From: Argopecten irradians
Taxonomy: Eukaryota; Mollusca; Bivalvia; Pectinida; Pectinidae
DNA length: 64,000 nucleotides
Assembly (NCBI RefSeq): GCF_041381155.1
Contig: NC_091139.1
Span: 8,494,383-8,558,382, forward strand
Direction of reading: 5' to 3'
The notes under the pieces are model-generated. The model did no database searches. It was not told where the DNA came from and saw nothing but the letters and a program-made list of their open reading frames with translations. Made by a program: the position numbers and the translations under genes. Shown here piece after piece: positions 49,901-57,600 of this stretch (the first letter of the stretch is position 1; each line of letters opens with the position of its first letter).

Positions 49901-52900
49901 AATTCTACAGTCACTGTAACATGTACTGTATTTATTCTACAGTCACTGTAACATGTACTGTACTTATTCTACAGTCACTGTAACATGTACTGTAGTTATT
50001 CTACAGTCACTGTAACATGTACTGTACAAATTCTACAGTCACTGTAACATGTACTGTACAAATTCTACAGTCACTGTAACATGTACTGTAGTTATTCTAC
50101 AGTCACTGTAACATGTACCGTACTTATTTTACAGTGACTGTAACATGTGCCATACTTATTCTACAGTCACTGTAACATGTACTTTACTGATTCTACAGTC
50201 ACTGTAACATGTACTGTACTTATTCTACAGTCACTATAACATGTACCGTACTTATTCTACAGTCACTGTAACCTGTACTGTACTTATATTACAGTCACTG
50301 TAACATGTACCGTACTTATTCTACAGTCACTGTAACATGTACCGTACTTATTCTACAGTCACTGTAACATGTACCGTACTTATTCTACAGTCACTGTAAC
50401 ATGTACCGTACTTATTTTACAGTGACTGTAACATGTACCGTACTTATTCTACAGTCACTGTAACATGTACCATACTTATTCTACAGTCACTGTAACATGT
50501 ACTGTACTTATATTACAGTCACTGTAACATGTACCGTACTTATTCTACAACCACTGTAACATGTTCTGTACTTATTCTACAGTCAGCATTAAATGTAAAA
50601 CACTACCAATATTATTTTACAGTTAACTGTAAAACAAGACATACCGCCTCACAAAATATTCTGACAGGGCTTCCAGGACAACATGGATACAAGCTAGAAC
50701 ATGATTGTAAAAAACAATTTGATTCTCGTCATTTTTCGTAATCATTTTATATTGTAATGCTGAGATATGAATTTAAATTTAGCCATTCAGATATATAACA
50801 TTATCATGTTCCAGCTATTCATGTGGGACATACGATATGTGATGGGATGCAACAGTGATAGACCTGATGGGATGGTACAGACATAGGTAACACTAAATGG
50901 CCCTCCCCTCTCCTCATTTTAGGGCAGGGTATAAAAATCAAGAGAGATTGATGCTGGGAAGTAGAGATCAACTTCTTCTTGACTAAGTTTAGCATGTTGA
51001 TATTTACCTATTTTTGATAGTAGAAAATATATTTGTTTTTACAAAATAATATTAGTGTAGATGTTTACCTGTTTAGTGACAATGAAGTTCCACAGGAGTG
51101 ACTCGATGTAGTAGCTGGTGCCTCCCACAATGATTGGCAGTTTCTCCTGTCTCAGTAGTCCATCTATCTGATCAGAGAGTCAAGGTTATATCTGCTAACT
51201 CCATAAAGCTAAATATACAGTAAAATTCAAATCTACAGTGTATACCAGTAACGTGGTTTGGTTCTGAAAAACAGACTTACTGATTAAGTAAATAAAAAAT
51301 AACAATTTAAATAAGGAGAATTTTTTTTTTTTAATTTTGATTGATGTCAATGCTTTTGGCTTAAAGAAACCAGCTGGGCCAGGACTTCATTCATCATTAA
51401 TTCTGATTAAACTGTACATGTATAATAAAACACTAATTATGTTTTCTTTCTTTTCATACTAAATCCAAATTTCTGATTGACAGATTTTTTCATAATACAT
51501 TTATGTGTAGATAAAATTTGAGAATGACACTAAATCCTGACAAATCATGACATCAAAATAGAGACATTGATGTCAACATGTCACTTTTTTTTTTATTTTA
51601 TCATGTTATGAAATAAATTTTGTTTGCAAACTGTTGTGGGAATCCACTTCACAATTTGTTTCATAACCCGATAAAATAAAAAAAATAGTGATATTAAAGC
51701 TTAAGTACACAGATTAAGTGAAAATAATGTATCACTTTATGATACATCTTTTTATCAAATGCACACAGAGAAAAAAATCATCTCAAAAATAGGTAACGAT
51801 TACACAGCCAATATTTCCTAACCTGAATTTCAGGTCAAGAAATCTTGACCTGAAATTCCCCTGAAATCGACCAGAAATTCTGGTTAATTTCAGGTGAAAT
51901 TCTGGTCAATTTCTGGTCAATTTCAGGTTAAGATTTCTTGACCTTAATTTCAGGTCAAATTTCAAGAGAAATTCTGGTCAATTTCAGGTGAAGATTTCTT
52001 GACCTGAAATTCAGGTAAAATTTCATGCAAAATTCTGGTGAATTTCAGGTGAATTTCAGGTCAAGAAATCTTCACCTGAAATTCAGGTTAAGAAATCTTG
52101 ACATGAAATTCAGGTCAAGAAATCTTAACCTGAATTTCGGGTCAAGATTTCTTGACCAGAAATTCTGGTCAATTTTAAGGTCAATTTCAGGTTAGGAAAT
52201 ATTGGCTGTGTATATAGCTATGTTTTATCGACAAATATGACCAACACACATGTCTGAAATAAAATCTTCAAATAACCTGATCTGCTTAAAACCAGCAGAT
52301 CTTCACACTCCAAAGGTGTCAGATCTATATACTGGAATATACAGTATCGGAGTGCAATCGAAGATCTAATCAGATTGCAGATCACCATATCATGTACATG
52401 TCAAGTGTACTGATCATGATTGTAGCCAAATTAGTTCTTTCTAAACGCTTAAAGAAATTGTTGAATCAGTTTTTTAACAATATAATGCTTGTATCCTTTA
52501 TATGTGTTACAGAATAGAAGGAAAGAGACCATATTAACCTTCCAGAACAAACTGGCCATATATATTTATGAGAAGTGAAAGGTCTCCATAGCAGATATTA
52601 ATTTTCTCCCATACTTCACAGGGATATCCCGTGGTTGCTAGGGAAAAGATATCTCTATCTTATACAGGGGGGTGTAAGACAGCTCACACGCGCTAAACAA
52701 TAACATGACGTCATCAATACATGCGGCGTAACTGCGGCGCGCATTGTAGATGACGTCATCAATTTTGACGCATAACGTCATTCCTGCGATCCTGGCGTGA
52801 TGAAAAAGCTGAAAACCAAGTGGAATTTCATCATTTTTTCTACTAAGTATGGGAGAAAAAGAATCTTACAAGCCTCGGGTTGACTGGCCGAAATCTTTCA

Positions 52901-54414
52901 CTCGGGTTGAGATATCCCTGTCCACTTCACAGACCCATGTAAGATTCTATTGTGTAATAATTTGTTTCCTTATTTTATAATTAAAGGGATACGATAGGCA
53001 GTGTGGCGTCTCTGTAGTCTGTAACTGTGTAGTTCCTCGTCAGTGGGCTGAGAAAGTTGATCATGTGATGTGGGCATTGCTTCAACTCTTCAGAGGTCAC
53101 TTTATTTGTGATGATATCCAACCCCTTGTAGACCTAAAACACATCATAAATTAAAGCCAAATTCAATACACCTCCGTATTATGAGAAAAAAAGCCAGGAT
53201 TTACTTGTCAATTAATTCTTTTTTAATTTGCTTTATCTTATATAGTATCAATTACCCATGAAGGACCAATATTCTTCAGGGTAATCGAATCTTCCGTATA
53301 TCAACAAACCAGCAAGAAATGAAATGGACCAATTTTATAAACACAAATATATAATATTTTGTCTTACTTGTACAACAAGTTGTCTATCAATTCGATATTT
53401 ATCTATCGCAATACGGAAGATTTCTAACCGCCGGTCGCTGGGTGATGGCCGACCCAATAGGGACCTATATATTTTCGTCAGGGGGGCCGTTTCCCATATT
53501 TAGAAAATTGGGATCATTTCAAATAAATGATGAGAGCATGGCACTTGTGAGATCATGTTTTAGCTGAAAATTTCTTGTAGTTACATCAATTTTAAATCTT
53601 TAAACCTATTGGTCATTGAAAGTGGCGAATGCCTCTGTTTACATAGAATAACGTTATTGTTTCAACAGTACCGCACCAAAAATTTTGGGTAAGTTGAATC
53701 GCCAAAATAATTTGTAACCCAAAATCTGGGCTATGAATCACATGATCAGACACGTGACTTCCCGAGTTCCGGAACTTTTTTGACATACTGCTGATCAGTG
53801 TCTTTGACTGTCAAACGCTGACGGTAGGGTTTTAAAGTTTCATTTAAAATGGACTAAGAAAATACATTCGTTTCGGGGTATAATGTTACATCGTTTTTAT
53901 AAAATAACTTGGTTATAACACACACTCCCTTTTAAGCAAGACAAATCTTCCTTGATCAAATCTGCTTTAGCAGACGATACTCTTTATGAAATCACACGAT
54001 AGTTCATGAGATATAAGCAAAATTGTAAACATGACGAAAACAGGTCCCTGACGAATTTAGGGCACTTGACCATATATAAATACGATTTTTTTAAATTTTA
54101 ACTGTTCAAAAAATGTATTAAATGATAAATTAAATTGTTTGATTAAAATATAGTAGGGGTAGGACATCGTATTTTTCCAAAACCAGATGCAGACGCCTGT
54201 GGAAGTATCGACACCCAGTAGGCTAAATCTTGCCCAGTAGATTCACAAATCATTGAAATCTATCCGAGACCTGCATAGAATCGGCGCTTATGATTTCCCC
54301 ATTGAATATTTTTCCTAACTCCAATGCCAACTTCGATTTCCCTGTCCCTGTTGATCCCAAAATCACTACCACGGGTAACCGCATGGAGGCTGCCATCTTG
54401 GATAAAAGCGCCAT
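19719..54414 (-). CDS. TRIT1: TRIT1, tRNA dimethylallyltransferase (12 exons, 598 aa)
   Basis: Transfers a dimethylallyl group from DMAPP to N6 of A37 in certain tRNAs, in mitochondria and cytosol/nucleus. Twelve exons, listed separately, join with matching phases into 599 codons including stop. Visible features: P-loop [45 protein letters not shown]; conserved [14 protein letters not shown] and [12 protein letters not shown] segments; [16 protein letters not shown]; and a C2H2 finger with C471, C474, H488 and H494 (C-x2-C-x13-H-x5-H) of the kind in eukaryotic TRIT1/MOD5. It is about 130 residues longer than human TRIT1. The excess lies mainly in exon 4 (an acidic, Ser-rich insert) and in the Ser/Asn-rich last exon. 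Three in-frame ATGs lie near the start (54414, 54396, 54384); the first is used here because a stop lies just upstream. Confidence 0.95.
20098..21120. mobile_element. ~1.02-kb inverted-repeat element in TRIT1 intron 11
   Basis: The two ends match as inverted repeats over about 25 of 26 bases, starting CAGTGGAACC..CCCGAAACCG. TA flanks each side, as for a Tc1/mariner or pogo-type insertion. The interior repeats GATCGGTTT motifs near both ends and shows no transposase domain, so it is non-autonomous. Confidence 0.7.
21220..21292 (-). CDS. TRIT1: TRIT1 exon 11 (finger histidines)
   Basis: Acceptor GATCCAG, donor AATAG|GTATGTAG. Codes HLKSKKH, giving the two zinc-finger histidines, then a Lys/Arg-rich helix. 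Phase 1 in, phase 2 out. Confidence 0.9.
21797..21911 (-). CDS. TRIT1: TRIT1 exon 10 (finger cysteines)
   Basis: Acceptor GATGTTTAAG, donor CAGA|GTAAGTATT. Codes [18 protein letters not shown], then [18 protein letters not shown] with the zinc-finger cysteines. Phase 0 in. The zinc finger is completed only across the junction with exon 11. Confidence 0.92.
22307..22716 (+). mobile_element. MITE family C, copy 2 (complete), inside the exon-edge array
   Basis: Inverted ends TAAAGGCCCACTACCTTTC and GGAAAGGTAGTGGTCCTTTA. The interior is the reverse of 7901-8275. The left flank TTTTTACAGCCTGTAGT is a piece of the neighbouring 41-bp repeat unit, so the element appears to have inserted into an existing array copy. 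Confidence 0.75.
22722..23975 (-). repeat. 41-bp tandem array made from the 5' splice-site edge of TRIT1 exon 9
   Basis: About 30 head-to-tail copies. Read on the - strand, each unit is GTAAACTACAG plus 30 bases that match the last 30 coding bases of exon 9 ([10 protein letters not shown], ending TTACAG). The exon's own edge, 23946-23975, is the terminal unit. Almost every copy keeps CAG|GTAAAC as a potential donor and CTACAG as a potential acceptor, although one near 23125 has lost a G. The array lies in intron 9, immediately after the real donor. Confidence 0.95.
23946..24055 (-). CDS. TRIT1: TRIT1 exon 9, flanked by arrays of its own edges
   Basis: Acceptor GTTGTGCAG, donor TTACAG|GTAAAC. 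Completes a split Arg codon and codes [20 protein letters not shown] followed by [16 protein letters not shown]. Human TRIT1 has VYGLEVSDVSKWE and ALEIVQSFIQ in the same place, so the exon is ancient and both arrays derive from it. Only the middle ~64 bases are single-copy. Confidence 0.95.
24040..24399 (-). repeat. 45-bp tandem array made from the 3' splice-site edge of TRIT1 exon 9
   Basis: Exactly eight 45-bp units. Read on the - strand, each has the end of intron 8 (TGTGTTGTGCAG) plus the first 16 exon bases (GTCGAGGTGCCAATAC). The innermost unit contains the real acceptor; the seven outer ones keep the AG. Variants alternate in a three-unit super-period. The 45-bp period gives the + strand an open [15 protein letters not shown] frame, which is not a gene. 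Confidence 0.95.
24400..25532. other. TRIT1 intron 8, unremarkable part
   Basis: No coding exon, RNA gene or clear repeat is seen. The open frame at 25356-25562 lacks any family feature. Confidence 0.4.
25533..25672 (+). repeat. ~52-bp imperfect triple repeat
   Basis: Three degenerate units sharing GTAATACC-GATGAGTTCA and AGATCTAGTTCTTA. Intronic. Confidence 0.65.
26050..26215 (-). repeat. Dispersed repeat family D, copy 2
   Basis: Reverse of 9715-9860: GGGGCAGTTGCCAGGTACT, GTTTTTCTCCTGATACTCC, AAATGACCCTAGCTGTTAAT and AGGACATTAT appear in the mirrored order. It ends 25 bases from TRIT1 exon 8. Confidence 0.65.
26240..26317 (-). CDS. TRIT1: TRIT1 exon 8
   Basis: Acceptor GTGTTACAG, donor CAAAC|GTAAGTACC. 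Codes [20 protein letters not shown] and NRYIK, the conserved basic tRNA-contacting region, equivalent to the human IEALKQVTKRYARKQ region. Phase 1 in and out. Confidence 0.93.
26994..27117 (-). CDS. TRIT1: TRIT1 exon 7
   Basis: Acceptor TTTTGTGTTAG, donor AAGAAG|GTATGG. Codes [20 protein letters not shown] and [19 protein letters not shown]. The [15 protein letters not shown] stretch is a family signature. The KGRQLF codons read AAAGGGAGGCAACTC, close to the mollusc GGGAGATAACTC motif. Confidence 0.94.
27305..27417 (-). CDS. TRIT1: TRIT1 exon 6
   Basis: Acceptor GATTTGCAG, donor AGAAAG|GTAAAG. Codes [20 protein letters not shown] then [17 protein letters not shown], matching the LDERLDKRVDDML-type helix of the family. 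Confidence 0.93.
27774..27916 (-). CDS. TRIT1: TRIT1 exon 5
   Basis: Acceptor AAATTTCAG, donor TTCAGG|GTGAGA. Codes [20 protein letters not shown] through [17 protein letters not shown], equivalent to the human SLQVFEETGISHSEFL and CILWLHAD regions. Confidence 0.92.
28316..28682. mobile_element. MITE family E, copy 1 (complete)
   Basis: Inverted ends TTAAAAGATGCTCCACCGAC and GGTGGGAGCATCTTTAA, with TTAA-like edges. The same element, split by another insertion, lies at 32404-33906. Its edge is 45 bp from the TRIT1 exon 4 donor. Confidence 0.75.
28727..29118 (-). CDS. TRIT1: TRIT1 exon 4 (with lineage-specific insert)
   Basis: Acceptor TTTTTTCATTGCAG, donor GCCAG|GTAAAC. The end ([18 protein letters not shown]) is conserved. 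The first ~100 residues, including [16 protein letters not shown] and [17 protein letters not shown], are acidic and polar, longer than the human counterpart and probably disordered. Phase 0 in, phase 2 out. Confidence 0.92.
29360..30120 (+). repeat. ~18-bp minisatellite in TRIT1 intron 3
   Basis: About 40 copies of GACATGGACTTATTACCA with GGC/GAC variants. The 18-bp period opens long Met/Asp/Leu/Pro frames on both strands (for example 29291-30100), which are not genes. Confidence 0.9.
30776..32158 (+). repeat. G-rich minisatellite with G-quadruplex potential
   Basis: About 1.4 kb of degenerate ~30-36-bp units such as GACTCTGAGACAGGGGGGTG and GGGGGAGGGGGAA. G runs of 3-9 recur on the + strand throughout; the transcribed TRIT1 RNA carries the C-rich strand. 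Proline/serine-rich - strand frames here are artefacts. Confidence 0.9.
32404..33906. mobile_element. MITE family E, copy 2, split by a pearl-like insertion
   Basis: Left part 32404-32517 (TATGCTACACCGCTGAC, AATGGTATTTTTCTTCAG) and right part 33725-33906 (TATGTCCTATATGGAATGAA ... GATGGAGCATCTTTAA) match consecutive pieces of 28316-28682. The gap is filled by the element at 32518-33724. Confidence 0.75.
32518..33724 (+). mobile_element. Pearl-like element, second family, with ~160-bp core repeats
   Basis: Head CTGTATCGCTCACCTGG; about six ~160-bp core units (markers TGGCCAAATTTGGTTACAAT, GGGCCCCGCCCCTCCTGCCC); an ACGGACGACGG tail; and a nested 3' hairpin in which GCTCACC and GGGTGAGC enclose GGCCCTTCGGGCC. 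It is flanked by AAAAAC on both sides, a possible target duplication. No coding capacity. Confidence 0.75.
33907..35690. other. TRIT1 intron 3, unremarkable part
   Basis: No exon, RNA gene or repeat family is recognised. Open frame 35162-35371 shows no domain. Confidence 0.4.
35697..38030 (+). repeat. 59-bp array grown from a transposon end
   Basis: About 37 copies of a unit with CATCTCACTACAGTAAAACC, TGCCTTAGTGACCACCTCTG and TATAAAGACCACCTACT. The outer edges, TACAATGAAACCTGCCTTTA and (reversed) TACAACCAAACTTGTCTATA, resemble a terminal inverted repeat pair, so the array seems to be an internal expansion of one end of an element. Confidence 0.85.
38337..40012 (+). repeat. ~17-18-bp minisatellite
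   Basis: Roughly 90 copies of CTACCACCTGTCTATAA, with ACAACC and ACCTACC variants. A longer block (CACCTGTCTATACCTAACAC onward) is itself duplicated, at about 39290 and 39755. Confidence 0.9.
40013..41404. other. TRIT1 intron 3 stretch with a short G-rich tract
   Basis: Mostly plain AT-rich sequence. Bases 40757-40816 are an almost pure purine run of GGGGGA/GGAGG units. The open frame at 41036-41296 has no recognisable domain. Confidence 0.5.
41405..43455 (+). repeat. Two-variant 46/49-bp tandem array
   Basis: About 43 units. All share ACAAAACATCTGTATTATGT and CCCTAACATCACTG. They then end either ATGTATCATAGG (46 bp, majority) or ACGAGTTGTAGAGGG (49 bp, about 12 copies). Copies are nearly identical, so recent homogenisation is likely. 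One hybrid unit (ATGTGTTGTAGAGGG) is near 41470. Confidence 0.92.
43716..43918. mobile_element. ~203-bp MITE
   Basis: Inverted ends: TACCGTATTCGACCCAATAA at the left and, reversed, TACCATATTCCACCCAATAA at the right, with TA at both edges. Non-coding. Intron 3 of TRIT1. Confidence 0.65.
43919..45213. other. TRIT1 intron 3, unremarkable part
   Basis: No supported coding exon. A TGCATGTGCATCCACCACTG / CACATGCATTGCG patch near 44420-44460 is locally self-complementary. Confidence 0.4.
45214..46160 (+). repeat. 62-bp minisatellite built on the GGGAGATAACTC motif
   Basis: About 15 units of GGGAGATAACTCTGTCTGAA, AGGAAGTTTGAGAGTTTGGA and GAGTTGTCAGGGTAGTCCA. Single GGGAGATAACTC copies continue outside, at about 46150, 46235 and 21957. 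Confidence 0.9.
46161..47344. other. TRIT1 intron 3, unremarkable part
   Basis: The open frame at 46317-46610 (+) ends near a CTCAG|GTGGGC donor-like site but has no recognised domain or acceptor-supported extension. Nothing else is seen. Confidence 0.35.
47345..50585 (+). repeat. 32-bp satellite-like array with higher-order structure
   Basis: About 100 units of CAGTCACTGTAACATGTACT GTACTTATTCTA, with variants at the spacer (CTTATT, GTTATT, ACAAATT, TTTATT). The variant order around 47551 repeats around 48616, so a block of about 1,065 bp (33 units) was duplicated whole. Confidence 0.93.
50586..51068. other. TRIT1 intron 3, distal end next to exon 3
   Basis: AT-rich with no gene or repeat recognised. 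It separates the 32-bp array from the exon 3 donor. Confidence 0.4.
51069..51167 (-). CDS. TRIT1: TRIT1 exon 3
   Basis: Acceptor CTCTGATCAG, donor AAACAG|GTAAACAT. Codes [20 protein letters not shown] and [13 protein letters not shown], which holds the GGT-x-YYIE substrate-binding signature. Phase 0 on both sides. Confidence 0.95.
51801..52212. mobile_element. Foldback element with an internal hairpin array
   Basis: Perfect 27-bp inverted ends beginning TACACAGCCAATATTTCCTA. TA flanks suggest Tc1/mariner-type insertion. The interior is a chain of alternating TTCAGGTCAAG and CTTGACCTGAA blocks separated by AAAT or ATTT, so many overlapping stem-loops can form. TRIT1 intron 2. Confidence 0.85.
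52540..52935. repeat. Possible dispersed element with inverted motifs
   Basis: TTTTCTCCCATACTT (about 52603) is mirrored by AGTATGGGAGAAAA (about 52846), and CAGGGATATCCC by GATATCCCTG (about 52911). The GC-rich core has CGGCGTAACTGCGGCGCGCA. Ends are not defined. Confidence 0.4.
52993..53133 (-). CDS. TRIT1: TRIT1 exon 2
   Basis: Acceptor GTGTTTTAG, donor CCTATC|GTATCC. Codes [20 protein letters not shown] and [27 protein letters not shown], nearly superimposable on the human [11 protein letters not shown] and HHMISF regions. Phase 0 on both sides. Confidence 0.95.
54271..54414 (-). CDS. TRIT1: TRIT1 exon 1 (P-loop)
   Basis: Codes [35 protein letters not shown] and [13 protein letters not shown]. 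It contains the Walker-type P-loop and the catalytic-region Asp (ADSMQ). Donor ATGCAG|GTCTCG is weak beyond the GT. TAA precedes the first ATG in frame. The basic, amphipathic leader could direct import to mitochondria. Confidence 0.93.
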
Positions 54415-54591
54415 CTCTCGGGCTTACAGGGGATTAGTTATCTGCCTAACTGTGGTAATTGAGTTTGCTAACGTATTTCTGCCGAACTCTGGTCACTCCA
54501 TGGAATGTCCGCTGATGCTATGAAAGTCATTAATCAAACTTCATGCGTTTTGTGTTTTCATATTAGAAATTATAGTCAAGTAAATTTTATT

Positions 54592-54652
54592 TAAAGTCGG
54601 TACATAGTTAAAACACATAACAACACAAGCCCATCTGGGCTTTTACAACCGA
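54592..54652. other. Nested inverted repeat upstream of TRIT1
   Basis: AAGTCGGT pairs with ACCGACT, and inside it AGCCCA pairs with TGGGCT. It could be the end of a dispersed repeat; no function can be assigned. Confidence 0.35.
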
Positions 54653-57600
54653 CTATCTAACAAGAGTAAAAAGTAATAAACACTAAGCAGAGATAAAAAA
54701 TAGGCATAAGCAGGATAATGAGAAAAATATATCCTCTAAGAGGAAAATTATCACAGGTGTTATAAAGAAGGCAAGTATCAGATCACAGATATTTGTGCAA
54801 GCTTAGGACATAAAACATTAAACATTAAAATAGATATACTTCAGTATATTATATGATAATTAATAAAGATAATCAACAAGGTAAATTGCAATTCAATTCA
54901 ATTCAACTTTATTGCTTCCTAGCTTACATCCATCCAGGAGGATCGATAGCAAAACATACATGTACATAAAACACAATATAATGAATAAATTATCAAAACA
55001 AAAGCATTTGTCAAGCCAGCTTTCCTCAGTTACATGCTATCGCTTAAGTTTTCAGCTCTTCATGGCTATCTTGAGGCGATCAATTTTTTGAATCGGCAAT
55101 TAGCCTTGTTAATTTTCTATTCTTTACTTTTACTATCTAATAGCAAAGTTGTATTTAAACGATTAATAATAAATATCTGATGATAGTGCACGGCTATTTT
55201 TAATTGATTATGTATAAAGTCAATACCATTCATATTTGAAAATGTGACACCAATATGTCAAAGTAAAGAATAAAAGCTTTATTAGTGCAGAATGTGTAAA
55301 AAAAACGATCCGTTAAACCAGCAAAGATAGAAAAGAAAAGTACAATGGAAATGGTTTAACAATTAATCCTGTTAAACTCAATATTTTCTCAAGCCTGTCA
55401 TTTTTCCACGACGGAATTCTCTGTCAAAGTTCATTAAAAATACGAGTTATCTAAACTGTCATATGAAATATATCAATTGCACGCTAAGCAATCTCTTGTG
55501 CATTGTCTGCAGAGATAACGCTTAACGTATCACCGAGATCAATTCTCCCAGCCATTACCGTACAGTACCTGCCGAGATCTCGAATTTCGCCCTTTTTTTA
55601 GTCACAAAATTACGTATTCTAGATAATTTGTTCGTCAGAAATTTTGGATTTTAGCTCATGACATACAAATGAGTCATTTTTTAGTTACTTTTTATCGTAT
55701 TTTTAAACAAACTTTTAGTATTTTAGGATTTTCGCAGCCGTGCGCAATGTGTGTCCTGTCGGCACTTACAGTATTACAAACGATCTGCATTTCATAAATC
55801 TAAAATGTAGTCTTATCTAACAGTCATTCAAATTATTTTAAAGTAATATCACTTTCAATTTGAGACTTCACTAGCATTCCATGGAATAAAAAGCGACATG
55901 ACATTAAAAAAATAAACTCTACAGCATTAAAACTGAACGATTTCACCATTTTAATTTTCGAGATCTCGGCAGCATACCTTTACGTAAACATGTACATTGC
56001 GTAGATCTGCATATAAGTGTAACACAGTGGTTTATAGCATTCCTTTAAAGCAAGATATACACGGGAAAAGAACGTGAAAATATATATGTTTTACAAGTAC
56101 TTATTGAGATATGTGTTGGTAATTACGTATTTATATTATTAAATTCCCAACTATGGGCTGTGTCCTGGAGGTGATCTACCAGCAAAGGCCTCCATGCACG
56201 AGCGGCCGTGGTCTGGCAATGTGGTTCACATTTCGTTATATTTAATAGTATTGTGAACAAGTTTTTCATGTATAACAGAAACGTTTACACAATAAAATCT
56301 AATGATCTATTCATAACTTTTTCACAACAAGGATTTCTACCTGTGAAGAAAAAACGGGTTACTGTTACGGCCCGACACTAGCTTGGGTGACTTCAACACT
56401 CGACTACACAAATGATATATTTCAGCAATAAACAATTGTAAATACAAAAAATATAAACTTTAGTATCGGAACGTCCGCTGATACGTAAATATAGTCAGTA
56501 CCTTTGAGGGGAAAAACCTGTGAACGGCCACACCCACGCACATCATCAATTCTAAATTTCGGCGGATGTCTTTTCCGAGGATGTCAAATTCAATCATCAA
56601 ACCTGCGGATATTCAAATCTCATCAATATAATAGATAACTCGGTTATTTGAGGTCAGATTCGTGCAAAATACACAGGTGTTTGATCTCGTAATAGAAAAT
56701 TTAATTTGTAGTTTAGTTGCAAATATCACTCGTAAATTTCATTTCATTAGATTCGCGGACACACGCATACTTTATTCTTCTACCATTGATCTCCTTTAAT
56801 TAGATAACAGTCTAAATAAATCGATCAAGAAGGTATTTATTGTATACTGTATGTTTGTTGGAATTTATAACGAATTTCGCAATAGAATCAGGTTGGAACA
56901 GGATATGAAAGCAAGCTCATCTTTTGTCCTTTTCGAAGGAATTTGCGATATCGGCAAAAACTAAGACGGACCCATTAGACAATATCAGTAAGACAAACTT
57001 TTTTGTTAATTTAATTAATGTGCAGAAGGAGTGGTATCTGTGGTTAGGCGAGTGTTTGATATGCTGTTAGACATCCTAACGTTCATATTCGGTACAGATA
57101 TAGTCTACGATATCATCATATTACTATTTTTGGTACGTACATGTACATGACCACATGTAATAAGCGACTCCTTATCAAGTTAGTTATGCTAATTTAGTAT
57201 AATTGAAAATGAAAAGGCTTATTGTCAGTAAACTGGCTGCTTATTGTCCATGCCTAATGAATGCAAGAATAGTTCTTAATGCAAAATTACAAATGCATAT
57301 CGTTTTTATAGACATTTTGTTCTAGACCACTTTTATCAGTCAGTTTTTCATCTCATCTGCTTGCACATCTTTTTATTGTGTGTACGTATCTTAACACATT
57401 TCTTTTTCTTCTCTCCTTTCTTATGGCCTCGAATAGCTGTTCCAAATTTGACACATAACGAGCTGATCTGAAAGCATTTGGGTTTTCGTTTTTGTTGTTT
57501 ATCATTTACTGTACACATAAAAATACATTGTGTAATGGATTGACTTTGGTGACAGATGTGGCTTAAATTGTGATCAGAATAGTTCGTTCAGAGCTGTAAA

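Noticed and set aside
35697..50585. Regular arrays that at first resemble CRISPR
   Set aside because: Units are contiguous with no unique spacers, and the genome is animal.
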